Shown here one piece after another: positions 43,191 through 51,812 of a stretch of 64,000 bases of DNA (positions within the stretch are counted from its first letter, which is position 1; every line of letters starts with the position of its first letter). The stretch lies in assembly GCA_021734325.1 (NCBI GenBank), contig JAIPJF010000002.1, forward strand, positions 120,726 to 184,725, written 5' to 3'. Origin of the DNA: Fidelibacterota bacterium. Lineage in GTDB: Bacteria > Fidelibacterota > UBA8477 > JABMPR01. A program made the translations under genes and the position numbers. The notes beneath the pieces were generated by a model. That model saw only the letters and a list, made by a program, of their open reading frames with translations, was not told the origin of the DNA and ran no database searches.

Positions 43191-44333
43191 ATGGAAAAAT
43201 CAATCATTCGCTTATCAAAATCCTGTATTGGTCCCGCTGAAAAGCAGGCAGTACAAAGAATTTTGGATCAAGAATATTTGGGGATGGGACCTGAAGTACA
43301 GAAATTCGAAGCTGAATTGTCGGTATTTTTTAATCGACCAGCCGTGTGCGTAGTTAACGGCACAGCAGCATTACATCTATCCCTGCAGGCGTGTGGATTG
43401 GGGAGGGGTGATGAAGTCCTGGTATCATCCTTGACTTATATTGCCTCATTTCAAGCTATCTCTGCCACAGGGGCTACACCAATAGCATGTGACATCCATG
43501 CTGAAGATTATTTGATTGATCTGAATGATGCAGAGAGAAGAATTACAACAAGGACAAAGGCAATTATGCCTGTTCACTACACAGGTGGTGTTGGAAATTT
43601 AGATGCAGTGTATGATTTTGCTGTCAAGCATAGTTTACGTGTGATTGAGGATGCGGCTCATGCATTTGGAACGATTTATAAAAATAAAAGAGTAGGTGGG
43701 TTTGGTGATATTGCCTGTTTCAGTTTTGATGGGATAAAAAATATATCCTCCGGAGAAGGAGGGTGCATTGTCACCGAAGATGTAGATATTCTGCAAAAAG
43801 TGAGAGATGCAAGACTCTTAGGTGTAGAAAAGGATACTGAAAACAGGTTCTCGAGGGAACGGAGTTGGGAATTTGATGTAAAGGCGCAGGGGTGGCGATA
43901 TCATATGAGTGATATCATGGCCGCTATCGGAAGAGAGCAGCTAAAAAGATTCTCTGCGTTTTCGGAAAAGCGTCAAAAAATTGCAGCAGCATATGATAGA
44001 ATTTTCCAAGATCATCCGATAATTATGCCACTAGACAGAGATTATAATACAGTTGTACCGCATATTTACGTGGTAAGGATAATAGGGATGGAGAACCGCA
44101 GCGATATTCAAAAACAGCTGCTGGATATTGGTATTCAAGTTGGATATCATTATCAACCAAATCATCAATTGAGCTATTACCAAAGTAAGAAATTGTGGGA
44201 TTTCCCCATTACGGAAGGTGTGCACAGGGAGCTACTGACTCTGCCTTTGCATTTTGATTTAACAATAGACGATGTTAAAACTATTGCTTTTGAGCTAAAA
44301 AGAATTTGTCGGGATATAAATGTTGACAAATAA
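43191..44333 (+). CDS. DegT/DnrJ/EryC1/StrS-family sugar aminotransferase
   Basis: A 380-residue PLP enzyme with a canonical active site: VNGTAALHLSLQA, IEDAAHAFGT and SFDGIKNISSGEGG (Schiff-base Lys near 183). Directly after rfbF, it most likely aminates the CDP-4-keto-6-deoxy sugar made by RfbG, possibly after epimerisation. The ATG at 43191 is chosen over the upstream in-frame codon at 43173 because the N-terminus MEKSIIRLSKSCIG matches the family. Confidence 0.87.
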   Translation: MEKSIIRLSKSCIGPAEKQAVQRILDQEYLGMGPEVQKFEAELSVFFNRPAVCVVNGTAALHLSLQACGLGRGDEVLVSSLTYIASFQAISATGATPIACDIHAEDYLIDLNDAERRITTRTKAIMPVHYTGGVGNLDAVYDFAVKHSLRVIEDAAHAFGTIYKNKRVGGFGDIACFSFDGIKNISSGEGGCIVTEDVDILQKVRDARLLGVEKDTENRFSRERSWEFDVKAQGWRYHMSDIMAAIGREQLKRFSAFSEKRQKIAAAYDRIFQDHPIIMPLDRDYNTVVPHIYVVRIIGMENRSDIQKQLLDIGIQVGYHYQPNHQLSYYQSKKLWDFPITEGVHRELLTLPLHFDLTIDDVKTIAFELKRICRDINVDK

Positions 44334-44334
44334 T

Positions 44335-45288
44335 ATGGGTGATCCATTAGTTAGCGTAGTAATGAATTGCTATAATGGTGAACGATATCTGCGAGAAGCA
44401 ATACAAAGTGTTATCGATCAGACCTATACGAACTGGGAAATAATTATTGTGGACAATAAATCCACGGATGAGAGTAGTGTAATTATATCCAGTTTTAATG
44501 ATCCAAGGATAAAATATTCCCTCTCTGACCAGCACGTAACACTTGGAGTCGCAAGAAATCTAGCATTGGAAAGAGTGAACGGCGATTACATATGTTTTTT
44601 AGACGTGGATGATGTCTGGTATCCGGATAAAATATTAGAGCAGCTGGCAATATTTGAGCTAAATGACGTGGGTCTCGTTTACAGTCTCGCTGATCGGATT
44701 GATGCAGAAGGTCTTCATATTGACTTTAAGCAAAATTACCATTCATCTCCGCATGAGAGGATAGCATTTATAGATATATTGACTAATTACAATATTGTAA
44801 TGTCAACTGTCATGATCTCAAAACCGGTTTTATCTGATGAGAAAGATAGATTTGATATTCTGCTGAAACATGCTGAAGATTATGATCTATTTGCAAGGGT
44901 ATTACGTAAATATTCTGGAATACGTATAAATAAAATACATGTATCCTATCGTCTACATGAGGATCAATCAACCAGGAACAATTATGCTTTGTCAGCACTT
45001 GAAATGAATTATATCCTACTAAAACTAACCCTGATTGATAAAAAGCTATTTGAAAAGCATAAATGGGAACTAAGGAATTTTTATGGCAAATTAGCGTTTC
45101 AGGAATTTATTAACTATGTGGTATATATGGACTCACCAAAGACCGCAAGGCAAAAGTTGCTCCCGTTTATATTTACTTCTTTCAAATACTTTGCACTATT
45201 TGTACTGAGCTTTTTTAGCCCTAAATTAATTAAGGGATTATGGAATTACACGAGGAGAAAGTCTTCAAAAGTGAATCCAATTGGGTAG
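44335..45288 (+). CDS. Family 2 glycosyltransferase
   Basis: A 317-residue GT-A enzyme. VSVVMNCYNGERYLREAI, QTYTNWEIIIVDNKSTDES and FLDVDDVWYPDKIL (D-x-D metal site) are typical of GT2. The C-terminus has a hydrophobic segment (FKYFALFVLSFFSPKLI) that may attach it to the membrane. ATG at 44320 (inside the upstream gene) and at 44335 are both possible; the latter is used. It would add one sugar of the repeat unit on lipid carrier. Confidence 0.88.
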   Translation: MGDPLVSVVMNCYNGERYLREAIQSVIDQTYTNWEIIIVDNKSTDESSVIISSFNDPRIKYSLSDQHVTLGVARNLALERVNGDYICFLDVDDVWYPDKILEQLAIFELNDVGLVYSLADRIDAEGLHIDFKQNYHSSPHERIAFIDILTNYNIVMSTVMISKPVLSDEKDRFDILLKHAEDYDLFARVLRKYSGIRINKIHVSYRLHEDQSTRNNYALSALEMNYILLKLTLIDKKLFEKHKWELRNFYGKLAFQEFINYVVYMDSPKTARQKLLPFIFTSFKYFALFVLSFFSPKLIKGLWNYTRRKSSKVNPIG

Positions 45289-45359
45289 GATATTTTCATG
45301 GTTGTAACAGAGGATAACTTGAAAATAGAATCCATATTTAAGCAGAAAAATTAACAGGT

Positions 45360-46709
45360 ATGTTTTTAATTGTTTTAGTCACGGTTTTAGCGTGTGTTAT
45401 TTATGGATTCTTAAGGCCCAGCAGTGCCGCAATGCTAATTCTGGTGCTTGTTCCCTTACTGGGACCAGGAGGTTTTTACTTTGGTGTGAATACGATTTTC
45501 CCCGTAAACGCGTATAGACTCGGTTTTTTTATGTTGATTGGAATCTTGTTTAAACGACAGACTAATGTGATAAACATAATCGCGACAAAGAGATATACAC
45601 ACATTTTCATTTTTTATTTTACAGTATTAATATTACTGCAAGTCAGGCATTATCCTGTTCCAACTCTTTTTACGATGATACCTTTTTATACAATCTCATT
45701 GTTTTTGCCATTTGTGCTCCTGCGTCGTTTTGATGATATCTATAAAATTGCCAATGTGTTTGTTATACACGCGGTTATCATATCAAGTTTTTGTTTGATC
45801 GAATACTACACCTCATTCAGCATAACAGCCTTTATTCGTGAGTATTCTGGTGTGAATATTGAAGATTTACAGACGAAAGGAGGCATTGAAAGATTCCGGG
45901 GCGGTTTCTATCGAGTAGCGGGTCTCCACGGAAATTCTGTTCAAACAGCATACCACTTATTATTTCTTTTCCCATTGACAATATTTTACTTAAAATACGA
46001 ACGCTCGCTGATTCGAATTATCCCCCTATCCTTGGTTTTAGTTAGTCTCTTCCTCTTGCAAACGAGAGCGGCCATCATTGCCGTTATTGCAACAGTGATA
46101 TTTATACAATTCTTATTAGTTAAACATTACGGTATCCGCCCGGCAATATTAAACGCGATAAAAACAACACTTATTCTCGGAATTATATTTTCATTCCTCC
46201 TTGTATTCAGTGATGAATTATCCAAAATAGCCAGGACTTTCATATCAAACATTTATGAATCTATATTTAGTTCAAGTCAAGTCAACTATGGAACACAAAA
46301 TGATTTGTACTATAAATTAAATAGATTGCCAATTGCCTTTCAAATATTTCTGAAGCATCCTCTAATTGGATATTTAAGCTCACCTCGCTATGCATATTAT
46401 GTGCTAATGCGTACAGATGATGTCCCCTCAATTGTATTGAACCTCCTTGGAGGTGGCGTGCTTCTTGCGAGTCTATATGCATATGCGATGGTGACGTCGG
46501 TGTATAAAACAGTTAAAGGAATTAAGCTACTTGATACACGGAAACAAAAGGATTTAGTGATTTATTCAGGTGCTGCAATGTTTGGCGGGATATTTGTGAC
46601 ACTATCCAATTGGGCAGAAGAGCATTTTTTATCTATCTTTTTACTATATTTTATTCTAAGATATTTAAGAGAAATGATACTTGAGAAAAAAAGTATTTCG
46701 AGTATTTAA
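45360..46709 (+). CDS. wzy: O-antigen polymerase/ligase family protein (Wzy-like)
   Basis: A 449-residue protein with about 10-12 membrane helices and a large extracytoplasmic loop around 285-355 (LSKIARTFISNIYESIF...LIGYLSSPRYAYY). RVAGLHGNSVQTAYHLLFLFP before it matches the Wzy_C/O-antigen ligase pattern, with the conserved Arg and GxxGN-like segment. With Wzx and Wzc in the same locus, it is most likely the repeat-unit polymerase. Confidence 0.83.
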   Translation: MFLIVLVTVLACVIYGFLRPSSAAMLILVLVPLLGPGGFYFGVNTIFPVNAYRLGFFMLIGILFKRQTNVINIIATKRYTHIFIFYFTVLILLQVRHYPVPTLFTMIPFYTISLFLPFVLLRRFDDIYKIANVFVIHAVIISSFCLIEYYTSFSITAFIREYSGVNIEDLQTKGGIERFRGGFYRVAGLHGNSVQTAYHLLFLFPLTIFYLKYERSLIRIIPLSLVLVSLFLLQTRAAIIAVIATVIFIQFLLVKHYGIRPAILNAIKTTLILGIIFSFLLVFSDELSKIARTFISNIYESIFSSSQVNYGTQNDLYYKLNRLPIAFQIFLKHPLIGYLSSPRYAYYVLMRTDDVPSIVLNLLGGGVLLASLYAYAMVTSVYKTVKGIKLLDTRKQKDLVIYSGAAMFGGIFVTLSNWAEEHFLSIFLLYFILRYLREMILEKKSISSI

Positions 46710-46746
46710 ACATATTATCCTTAATTGATAAATTTTAACATTCAAT

Positions 46747-47673
46747 ATGAAAATATTAATAGTCTGTAGTGGAAATTCCGGGAAAATTAGTTCCTTTGTA
46801 GAGGAACAAGAGAAAAGTCTATCCGCAATTGGGTATAATACTGAATATTATGTCATATTGGGTAAAGGGATTCTGGGATATATTAAAAACTTTAAACCAT
46901 TAATAAGTAAAATTAAACAGTTTAGACCAGACATAATTCATGCACATTATGGATTCGCAGGATTACTTGCATGCCTCCAAAGGAAAATTCCAGTTGTGAT
47001 CACATACCATGGTTCTGATATTAATATTAAAAATAACAGATTGGTCTCAACCATTTCTTCTCGGCTTGCAAGGGTTAATATCTTTGTGCATAAAAACTTG
47101 GCTAAAAAAATATACTGGAAAAAAAATAATATAGTCATCCCATGTGGAGTAGACTTAACGATATTTAGAGAAATGGATCGGAACACCGCGAGAATAATAA
47201 TGGGTTTAAGGGAGAATGCCTACTATGCATTATTTAGTGCCTCTTTCTCTAATTTAAATAAAAACTCGAAATTGGCAATTGAGAGTATAACACATTCGGG
47301 GATGAAAATAGCCTTAATTCCGCTTGAAAATTTTACGAGGCACCAGGTTAACTTATTATTAAACGCAGTAGATTTTTTACTAGTAACGTCTATTTCAGAA
47401 ACAGGTCCATTGGTGGTTAAGGAAGCAATGTGTGCAAATTGTAGATGCGTATCGACGGATGTAGGTGATGTGAGGTGTATAACTAATGGTGTAAAAGGAT
47501 ATTATATCGCTGAGGATGATAATCCAGAAACAATAGGGAAATTGATTGTGGCTACTATCGAAGATACGGAAAATAATAGGATGATAGATGGAAGAACAAG
47601 AATAACGGAGTTGAATTTGGATCTTGATAGTATTGCTAGATTAATCTCAATAATATATTGTGAATATGTTTAA
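46747..47673 (+). CDS. GT4-type glycosyltransferase
   Basis: A 308-residue GT-B protein. The N-terminal half has IIHAHYGFAGLLACL and VVITYHGSDINI; the C-terminal half has LLVTSISETGPLVVKEAM (sugar-nucleotide site with Glu) and VSTDVGDV. This is shorter than the usual 350-400 residues but both halves are present. It probably adds a sugar from a UDP/GDP donor to the repeat unit. Confidence 0.85.
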   Translation: MKILIVCSGNSGKISSFVEEQEKSLSAIGYNTEYYVILGKGILGYIKNFKPLISKIKQFRPDIIHAHYGFAGLLACLQRKIPVVITYHGSDINIKNNRLVSTISSRLARVNIFVHKNLAKKIYWKKNNIVIPCGVDLTIFREMDRNTARIIMGLRENAYYALFSASFSNLNKNSKLAIESITHSGMKIALIPLENFTRHQVNLLLNAVDFLLVTSISETGPLVVKEAMCANCRCVSTDVGDVRCITNGVKGYYIAEDDNPETIGKLIVATIEDTENNRMIDGRTRITELNLDLDSIARLISIIYCEYV

Positions 47674-47709
47674 TGCAGATCAAGGTCAGTCAGATAACAG
47701 TTGAAGATT

Positions 47710-48816
47710 ATGAAAAATGGGATAGATGTCATTAAAATATTTATAGATATTGGCCACCCTGCTCATGTTCATTATTTTAGAAATGCAATTTCTATATTTA
47801 AGAGTAATGGGCATGAGGTATTAGTTACAACGCGTAAAAAAGAGGTTACAATTGAGCTACTTGAATACTATAAAATACCGTATATTTATATCGGTAAAAA
47901 TTATCAAACATTTATTGGGAAGTTCTTTTCAATATTAAGAAATGATTTCTTAATACTTATCGCAGCTTATAAATTTAAACCTGATATATTTTTAAGCTTT
48001 TTACTGCCATTCCCAGCTCATGTTGGTTTCCTGCTAAATAAGCCTGTCATTGGTTTTGGTGACACCGAAAATGCAAAGTTATCATTAAAACTAACTAAGC
48101 TATTTACAGATTGTATACTGACACCATCTTGTTACATGGATGATCTTGGTGAAAAACAAGTTAGGTTCGATGGGTATATGGAATTGTGTTATCTTCACCC
48201 AAATTATTTTGTTCCCAATCCTAAAGTTTTGGATTTCTTAAACTTGGATATCAAAGATAAATATATAATTCTTCGTTTTGTTTCGTGGAATGCCAATCAC
48301 GACATAGGGCATAAGGGCATAAGTATTGAAATGAAAAAAAAAATTGTTCATACATTGAGTAAATATGCCAAAGTGTTTATCTCTTCAGAAAACGAACTAC
48401 CCCATGATCTTAAGGATTATCAAATAATAATACCACCCGAGATGATGCATGATGGAATAGCATTTTCAAGTTTACTATACGGAGAAAGTTCTACTATGGC
48501 TTCAGAAAGTGCTTGTCTTGGTACTCCTGCAATATTTCATGATGATTATGGTCGTGGATATACAAATGAGGAAGAAAAAATATATAACCTTGTGTTTAAT
48601 TATAGTGAATCAGCTGAGGATCAAGAAAAATCATTAAGCAAGGCTATTGCCATATTGGAGGGAGATGATAGTGCTGTTAAATTCGAGGAAAAGAGAGAGA
48701 AGATGTTGTCAGAAAAAATTGATGTAACTTCATTTATGGTATGGTTTGTTGAGAATTATCCGCAAAGTTACAGGATAATGAAGGAAAATCCAAATTATCA
48801 GTATAACTTCAAATAG
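47710..48816 (+). CDS. DUF354-family GT-B-like protein
   Basis: A 368-residue protein. FIDIGHPAHVHYFRNAISIF near the N-terminus and YKIPYIYIGKN are DUF354 hallmarks; AFSSLLYGESSTMASESACLGTP is the likely UDP-sugar site. DUF354 proteins have a MurG/PseG-like fold and are found in glycan loci, with unknown donors. The frame opens at a TTG at 47701, but the ATG at 47710 is preferred. Confidence 0.85.
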   Translation: MKNGIDVIKIFIDIGHPAHVHYFRNAISIFKSNGHEVLVTTRKKEVTIELLEYYKIPYIYIGKNYQTFIGKFFSILRNDFLILIAAYKFKPDIFLSFLLPFPAHVGFLLNKPVIGFGDTENAKLSLKLTKLFTDCILTPSCYMDDLGEKQVRFDGYMELCYLHPNYFVPNPKVLDFLNLDIKDKYIILRFVSWNANHDIGHKGISIEMKKKIVHTLSKYAKVFISSENELPHDLKDYQIIIPPEMMHDGIAFSSLLYGESSTMASESACLGTPAIFHDDYGRGYTNEEEKIYNLVFNYSESAEDQEKSLSKAIAILEGDDSAVKFEEKREKMLSEKIDVTSFMVWFVENYPQSYRIMKENPNYQYNFK

Positions 48817-48875
48817 ATGCATATTTATTAGTTAATCTACGATATGCCACGTCCATGATAGGTAAATGCGATTAA

Positions 48876-49901
48876 ATGCTAATTAAAAGAAATAAAATTC
48901 CTGTTAAAGAGATACTTTTAATAGGAATCATGCCAAGCTTTGTTAAGAAACTCATATATCGAATTAAAGGATACAAAATTGGGAAAAATGTATCATTTAG
49001 TTTTGGGAGTGTAATTATTGGGAAAAATGTACTAATTGGTGATGATTCCTCATTTGGCTTTGTTTCAGTAGTGAGAGGCAGTACAATTGATATTGGAAGG
49101 TTTGTTACGTTAGGCTCCTTATCAATGATTGACACAGAAACAATCATAATTGGAGACGATTCAAGGATCAATGAAAACGTTATTGTTGGCGGGATTAAAA
49201 CACCGGACTCAATGCTAAAAATAGGCAGGCGGGTAATTATTATGGAATATTCATTTATTAATCCCACTAAACCCATAATAATTGGTGATGATTGTGGAAT
49301 TGGAGGTCATTGCTTATTATTTACGCATGGCTCCTGGCTATCACAATTAGATGGATTCCCAGTTACATTTGCTCCTATTACCATGGGTGAAAGAGTCTGG
49401 TTGCCATGGAGAGTATTTATCATGCCTGGTGTGGAAATAGGCAATGAAGTCGTAGTCGGAGCTAATTCTCTAGTTTCAAAGAGCCTCCCTTCCAATGTTT
49501 TAGCTGCTGGAAGTCCTGCAAAAATAATAGTGAAAAATTATCCAAAGCCAATCACACGGGAAAAGCGGGCTATAATATTTAAAAGTATACTATCAGATTT
49601 TATTGGTCATCTGAATTATCATGATTTCGTGATTAAGGTTTATAAAATGGATAGTAATTCAAAAAAAATAGAAATATCTAAAAAAAAGAAATCAGAAATA
49701 TTTATTAAAATAGATGACAGTGAGTATAGTTTTTTTGCAGAAGATAATCTTTTAGTTGTAGATTCGGATTCTGGTATTGAAGGTGACTACGCCATGGCAA
49801 TCGATTTAGTAAATAAAAAGAGAATCGGTACATCTGATGTTGGTGAAGAATTTGTAAAATTTATTTCAAGATATGGTATCAGATTTGACCGATTAGATTA
49901 A
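48876..49901 (+). CDS. Left-handed beta-helix acyltransferase
   Basis: A 341-residue protein. Hexapeptide repeats (IGKNVSF, IIGKNVLIGDDSS, IIIGDDSRI, IIIGDDCGIGGHC) form the beta-helix; THGSW supplies the catalytic His; AAGSPAKIIVKNYP ends the fold as in CysE/WbbJ relatives. A tail of about 110 residues (KKIEISKKKKSEIF...) is unusual and unassigned. It probably O-acetylates a sugar of the polysaccharide. Confidence 0.85.
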   Translation: MLIKRNKIPVKEILLIGIMPSFVKKLIYRIKGYKIGKNVSFSFGSVIIGKNVLIGDDSSFGFVSVVRGSTIDIGRFVTLGSLSMIDTETIIIGDDSRINENVIVGGIKTPDSMLKIGRRVIIMEYSFINPTKPIIIGDDCGIGGHCLLFTHGSWLSQLDGFPVTFAPITMGERVWLPWRVFIMPGVEIGNEVVVGANSLVSKSLPSNVLAAGSPAKIIVKNYPKPITREKRAIIFKSILSDFIGHLNYHDFVIKVYKMDSNSKKIEISKKKKSEIFIKIDDSEYSFFAEDNLLVVDSDSGIEGDYAMAIDLVNKKRIGTSDVGEEFVKFISRYGIRFDRLD

Positions 49902-50174
49902 TCGTTCCGTTGGTTTCAATATAAAACGATTTCAAATGGTAAGATCCTGTAATACACTTTGTTTAGGAGTTCACTTATCATGACAAAATATCCTTGTGCA
50001 TTTTACTAATTCTATTGCGGGTCATGACAGTAATCTCAGCATGATATCCTGGATGTATTGCACTAGACAGCATCTTAAATAAATGCTGCACCTTAATATG
50101 TTGCATGATTTGTTGAAGAGTGGTATCATTAGGTAAATAACGCAAGCAAATGTAATCTGATAGGGTGAGGTAAT
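49902..50174. other. AT-rich gap before the MaoC gene
   Basis: No supported gene is seen. The 67-codon minus-strand frame 49978-50181 crosses the MaoC start and has no recognisable motif. A GAGG just before the GTG at 50175 is the only functional signal seen. Confidence 0.4.
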
Positions 50175-50612
50175 GTGGCAAATAGGGAGTTAGATTTTAT
50201 CGATATTCTAGAAATTCATAAGGGTATGATGGCAAGCTATTCTCAAACCATAACTGAGAGTGATATTGAAGCCTTTGCTAGTGTATCCGGAGATAGGAAT
50301 CCAGTTCACTTAGATGAAAGGTACGCAAAGAAGTCACAGTTTAAAGGTAGAATTGCTCATGGTATGCTGACGGCATCTTTTTTTTCCCAGATATTTGGCA
50401 CGATAATTCCAGGACGCGGTTGTGTTTATGTCTCTCAATCACTACGATTTAGAAAACCTGTGTATATTGGGGATACTATTGAGGCTCGTGTCACCGTGGT
50501 TGACGTTATTCTGAGAAGTAGACGTATCATCTTCGAAACTGTGTGCATTGTCGATGGTGAAATTGTAACTGACGGTAGAGCTGAGCTATATCAGCCTGAA
50601 GATGGGCAGTAA
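50175..50612 (+). CDS. MaoC-like hot-dog-fold dehydratase
   Basis: A 145-residue protein. SVSGDRNPVHLDERYAKKSQ followed by RIAHGMLTASFFSQIFGTIIPGRG is the (R)-specific enoyl-CoA hydratase signature, with the Asp (GDRN) and His (NPVHLD) catalytic pair. Members hydrate enoyl-CoA or process hydroxyacyl chains. In a glycan locus it may supply a hydroxyacyl group, such as 3-hydroxybutyrate, for N-acylation. The GTG start follows GGTGAGG. It is a relative of the pseudogene at 24457-24851. Confidence 0.87.
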   Translation: MANRELDFIDILEIHKGMMASYSQTITESDIEAFASVSGDRNPVHLDERYAKKSQFKGRIAHGMLTASFFSQIFGTIIPGRGCVYVSQSLRFRKPVYIGDTIEARVTVVDVILRSRRIIFETVCIVDGEIVTDGRAELYQPEDGQ

Positions 50613-50790
50613 ATTATAAGTGATTTGGTTTTCTTCGTTAGGAACAGATCCTACTTCCATCTGTTGGAAGCACTCAGCATAGATGCAAATTATTAATGAC
50701 AATATGGTTTCGATTAGAAACCTCATTATAATTACTATAATCATTAATACGATGTTCTAGTAATAGGATCTGCATGAATGGACATGATTT
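50613..50790. other. Non-coding gap
   Basis: 178 bases, AT-rich, no gene or clear hairpin seen. A promoter for the deacetylase gene may lie here, as the operon spacing is broken. Confidence 0.35.
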
Positions 50791-51585
50791 ATGAGAAGTA
50801 ACTTTAACAGCGGTAAAGACTTCACTCAAAGTAAATACGAGAATCTAATGGAAAATATCCTTTTTCGTAAAATAAGTATTCAAACATTTAAAGACTTTTT
50901 AAAAAGTCCTAACCTATCTTGTCTGATTCTAAGACATGATGTTGACCTTTTACCTCAGAATTCGCTAGAATTTGCGAAAATTGAAGCAAAGATTGGGGTG
51001 CTTGGCACATATTATTTTCGAGCAGTTCCTGAAAGTTGGGATAATAAAACGATTATAGAAATAGCCTCATTGGGTCATGAAGTGGGTTATCACTATGAAA
51101 CCATGGATACTGCGAAAGGAGATATTGATCTGGCTTGGGATCAGTTTCGATATCACTTAGACAAATTACGGAAATTAACTGATGTAAAAACCATCTGCAT
51201 GCATGGGAGTCCACGATCAAAATATGACAATAAAACGCTATGGGATAAATATGACTACAAAACTCTTGGAATCATTGGTGAACCATATTTTGATATTGAT
51301 TTTAATAAAGTATTCTATTTAACAGATACTGGTCGGCGCTGGGATGGCTGGAAGACATCAGTTCGGGACAAAGTTCCGCAACAAATTGACTGGGTCCATC
51401 AGGAACTGGTATTTCATTCGACTCAAGACATTATCGCTTCAATTAAAGCAGATAAATTTCCAAACAAAGTCATGATGACATTCCATCCCCAACGCTGGCA
51501 CGACAAGAAAATTCCCTGGCTAAAGGAATTGATTGGTCAATCACTAAAGAATCAGATTAAGAAATTCCTATTTGTTGAGCGATGA
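50791..51585 (+). CDS. Polysaccharide deacetylase-like protein
   Basis: A 264-residue protein with an atypical NodB/CE4-like fold: RHDVDLLPQNSLEFA (metal Asp pair), YYFRAVPESW, then GHEVGYHYETMD (His pair) and MHGSPRS. It lacks a signal peptide, so it likely acts in the cytosol, on nucleotide-sugar or lipid-linked intermediates, unlike peptidoglycan deacetylases. It lies between the MaoC gene and the second phosphoglycosyl transferase. Confidence 0.8.
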   Translation: MRSNFNSGKDFTQSKYENLMENILFRKISIQTFKDFLKSPNLSCLILRHDVDLLPQNSLEFAKIEAKIGVLGTYYFRAVPESWDNKTIIEIASLGHEVGYHYETMDTAKGDIDLAWDQFRYHLDKLRKLTDVKTICMHGSPRSKYDNKTLWDKYDYKTLGIIGEPYFDIDFNKVFYLTDTGRRWDGWKTSVRDKVPQQIDWVHQELVFHSTQDIIASIKADKFPNKVMMTFHPQRWHDKKIPWLKELIGQSLKNQIKKFLFVER

Positions 51586-51812
51586 AGATGATGACTACCA
51601 CCTCATGTTGAATATACAGATTCAACATGAGGACACCTTATATATCATAACTTCAATAACTATAATTAACGTCAATCATATTGACTAACCGATTTCTAGG
51701 CTTAAACTTGATCCGGAAAAAATGTCATAAAGCGTGTTTGTAAGCATTAAAGATATTTATGTGGTAGCCAATAGCTTTTGTGTAGACAACCGACTAGAAA
51801 ATGAATTGATCT

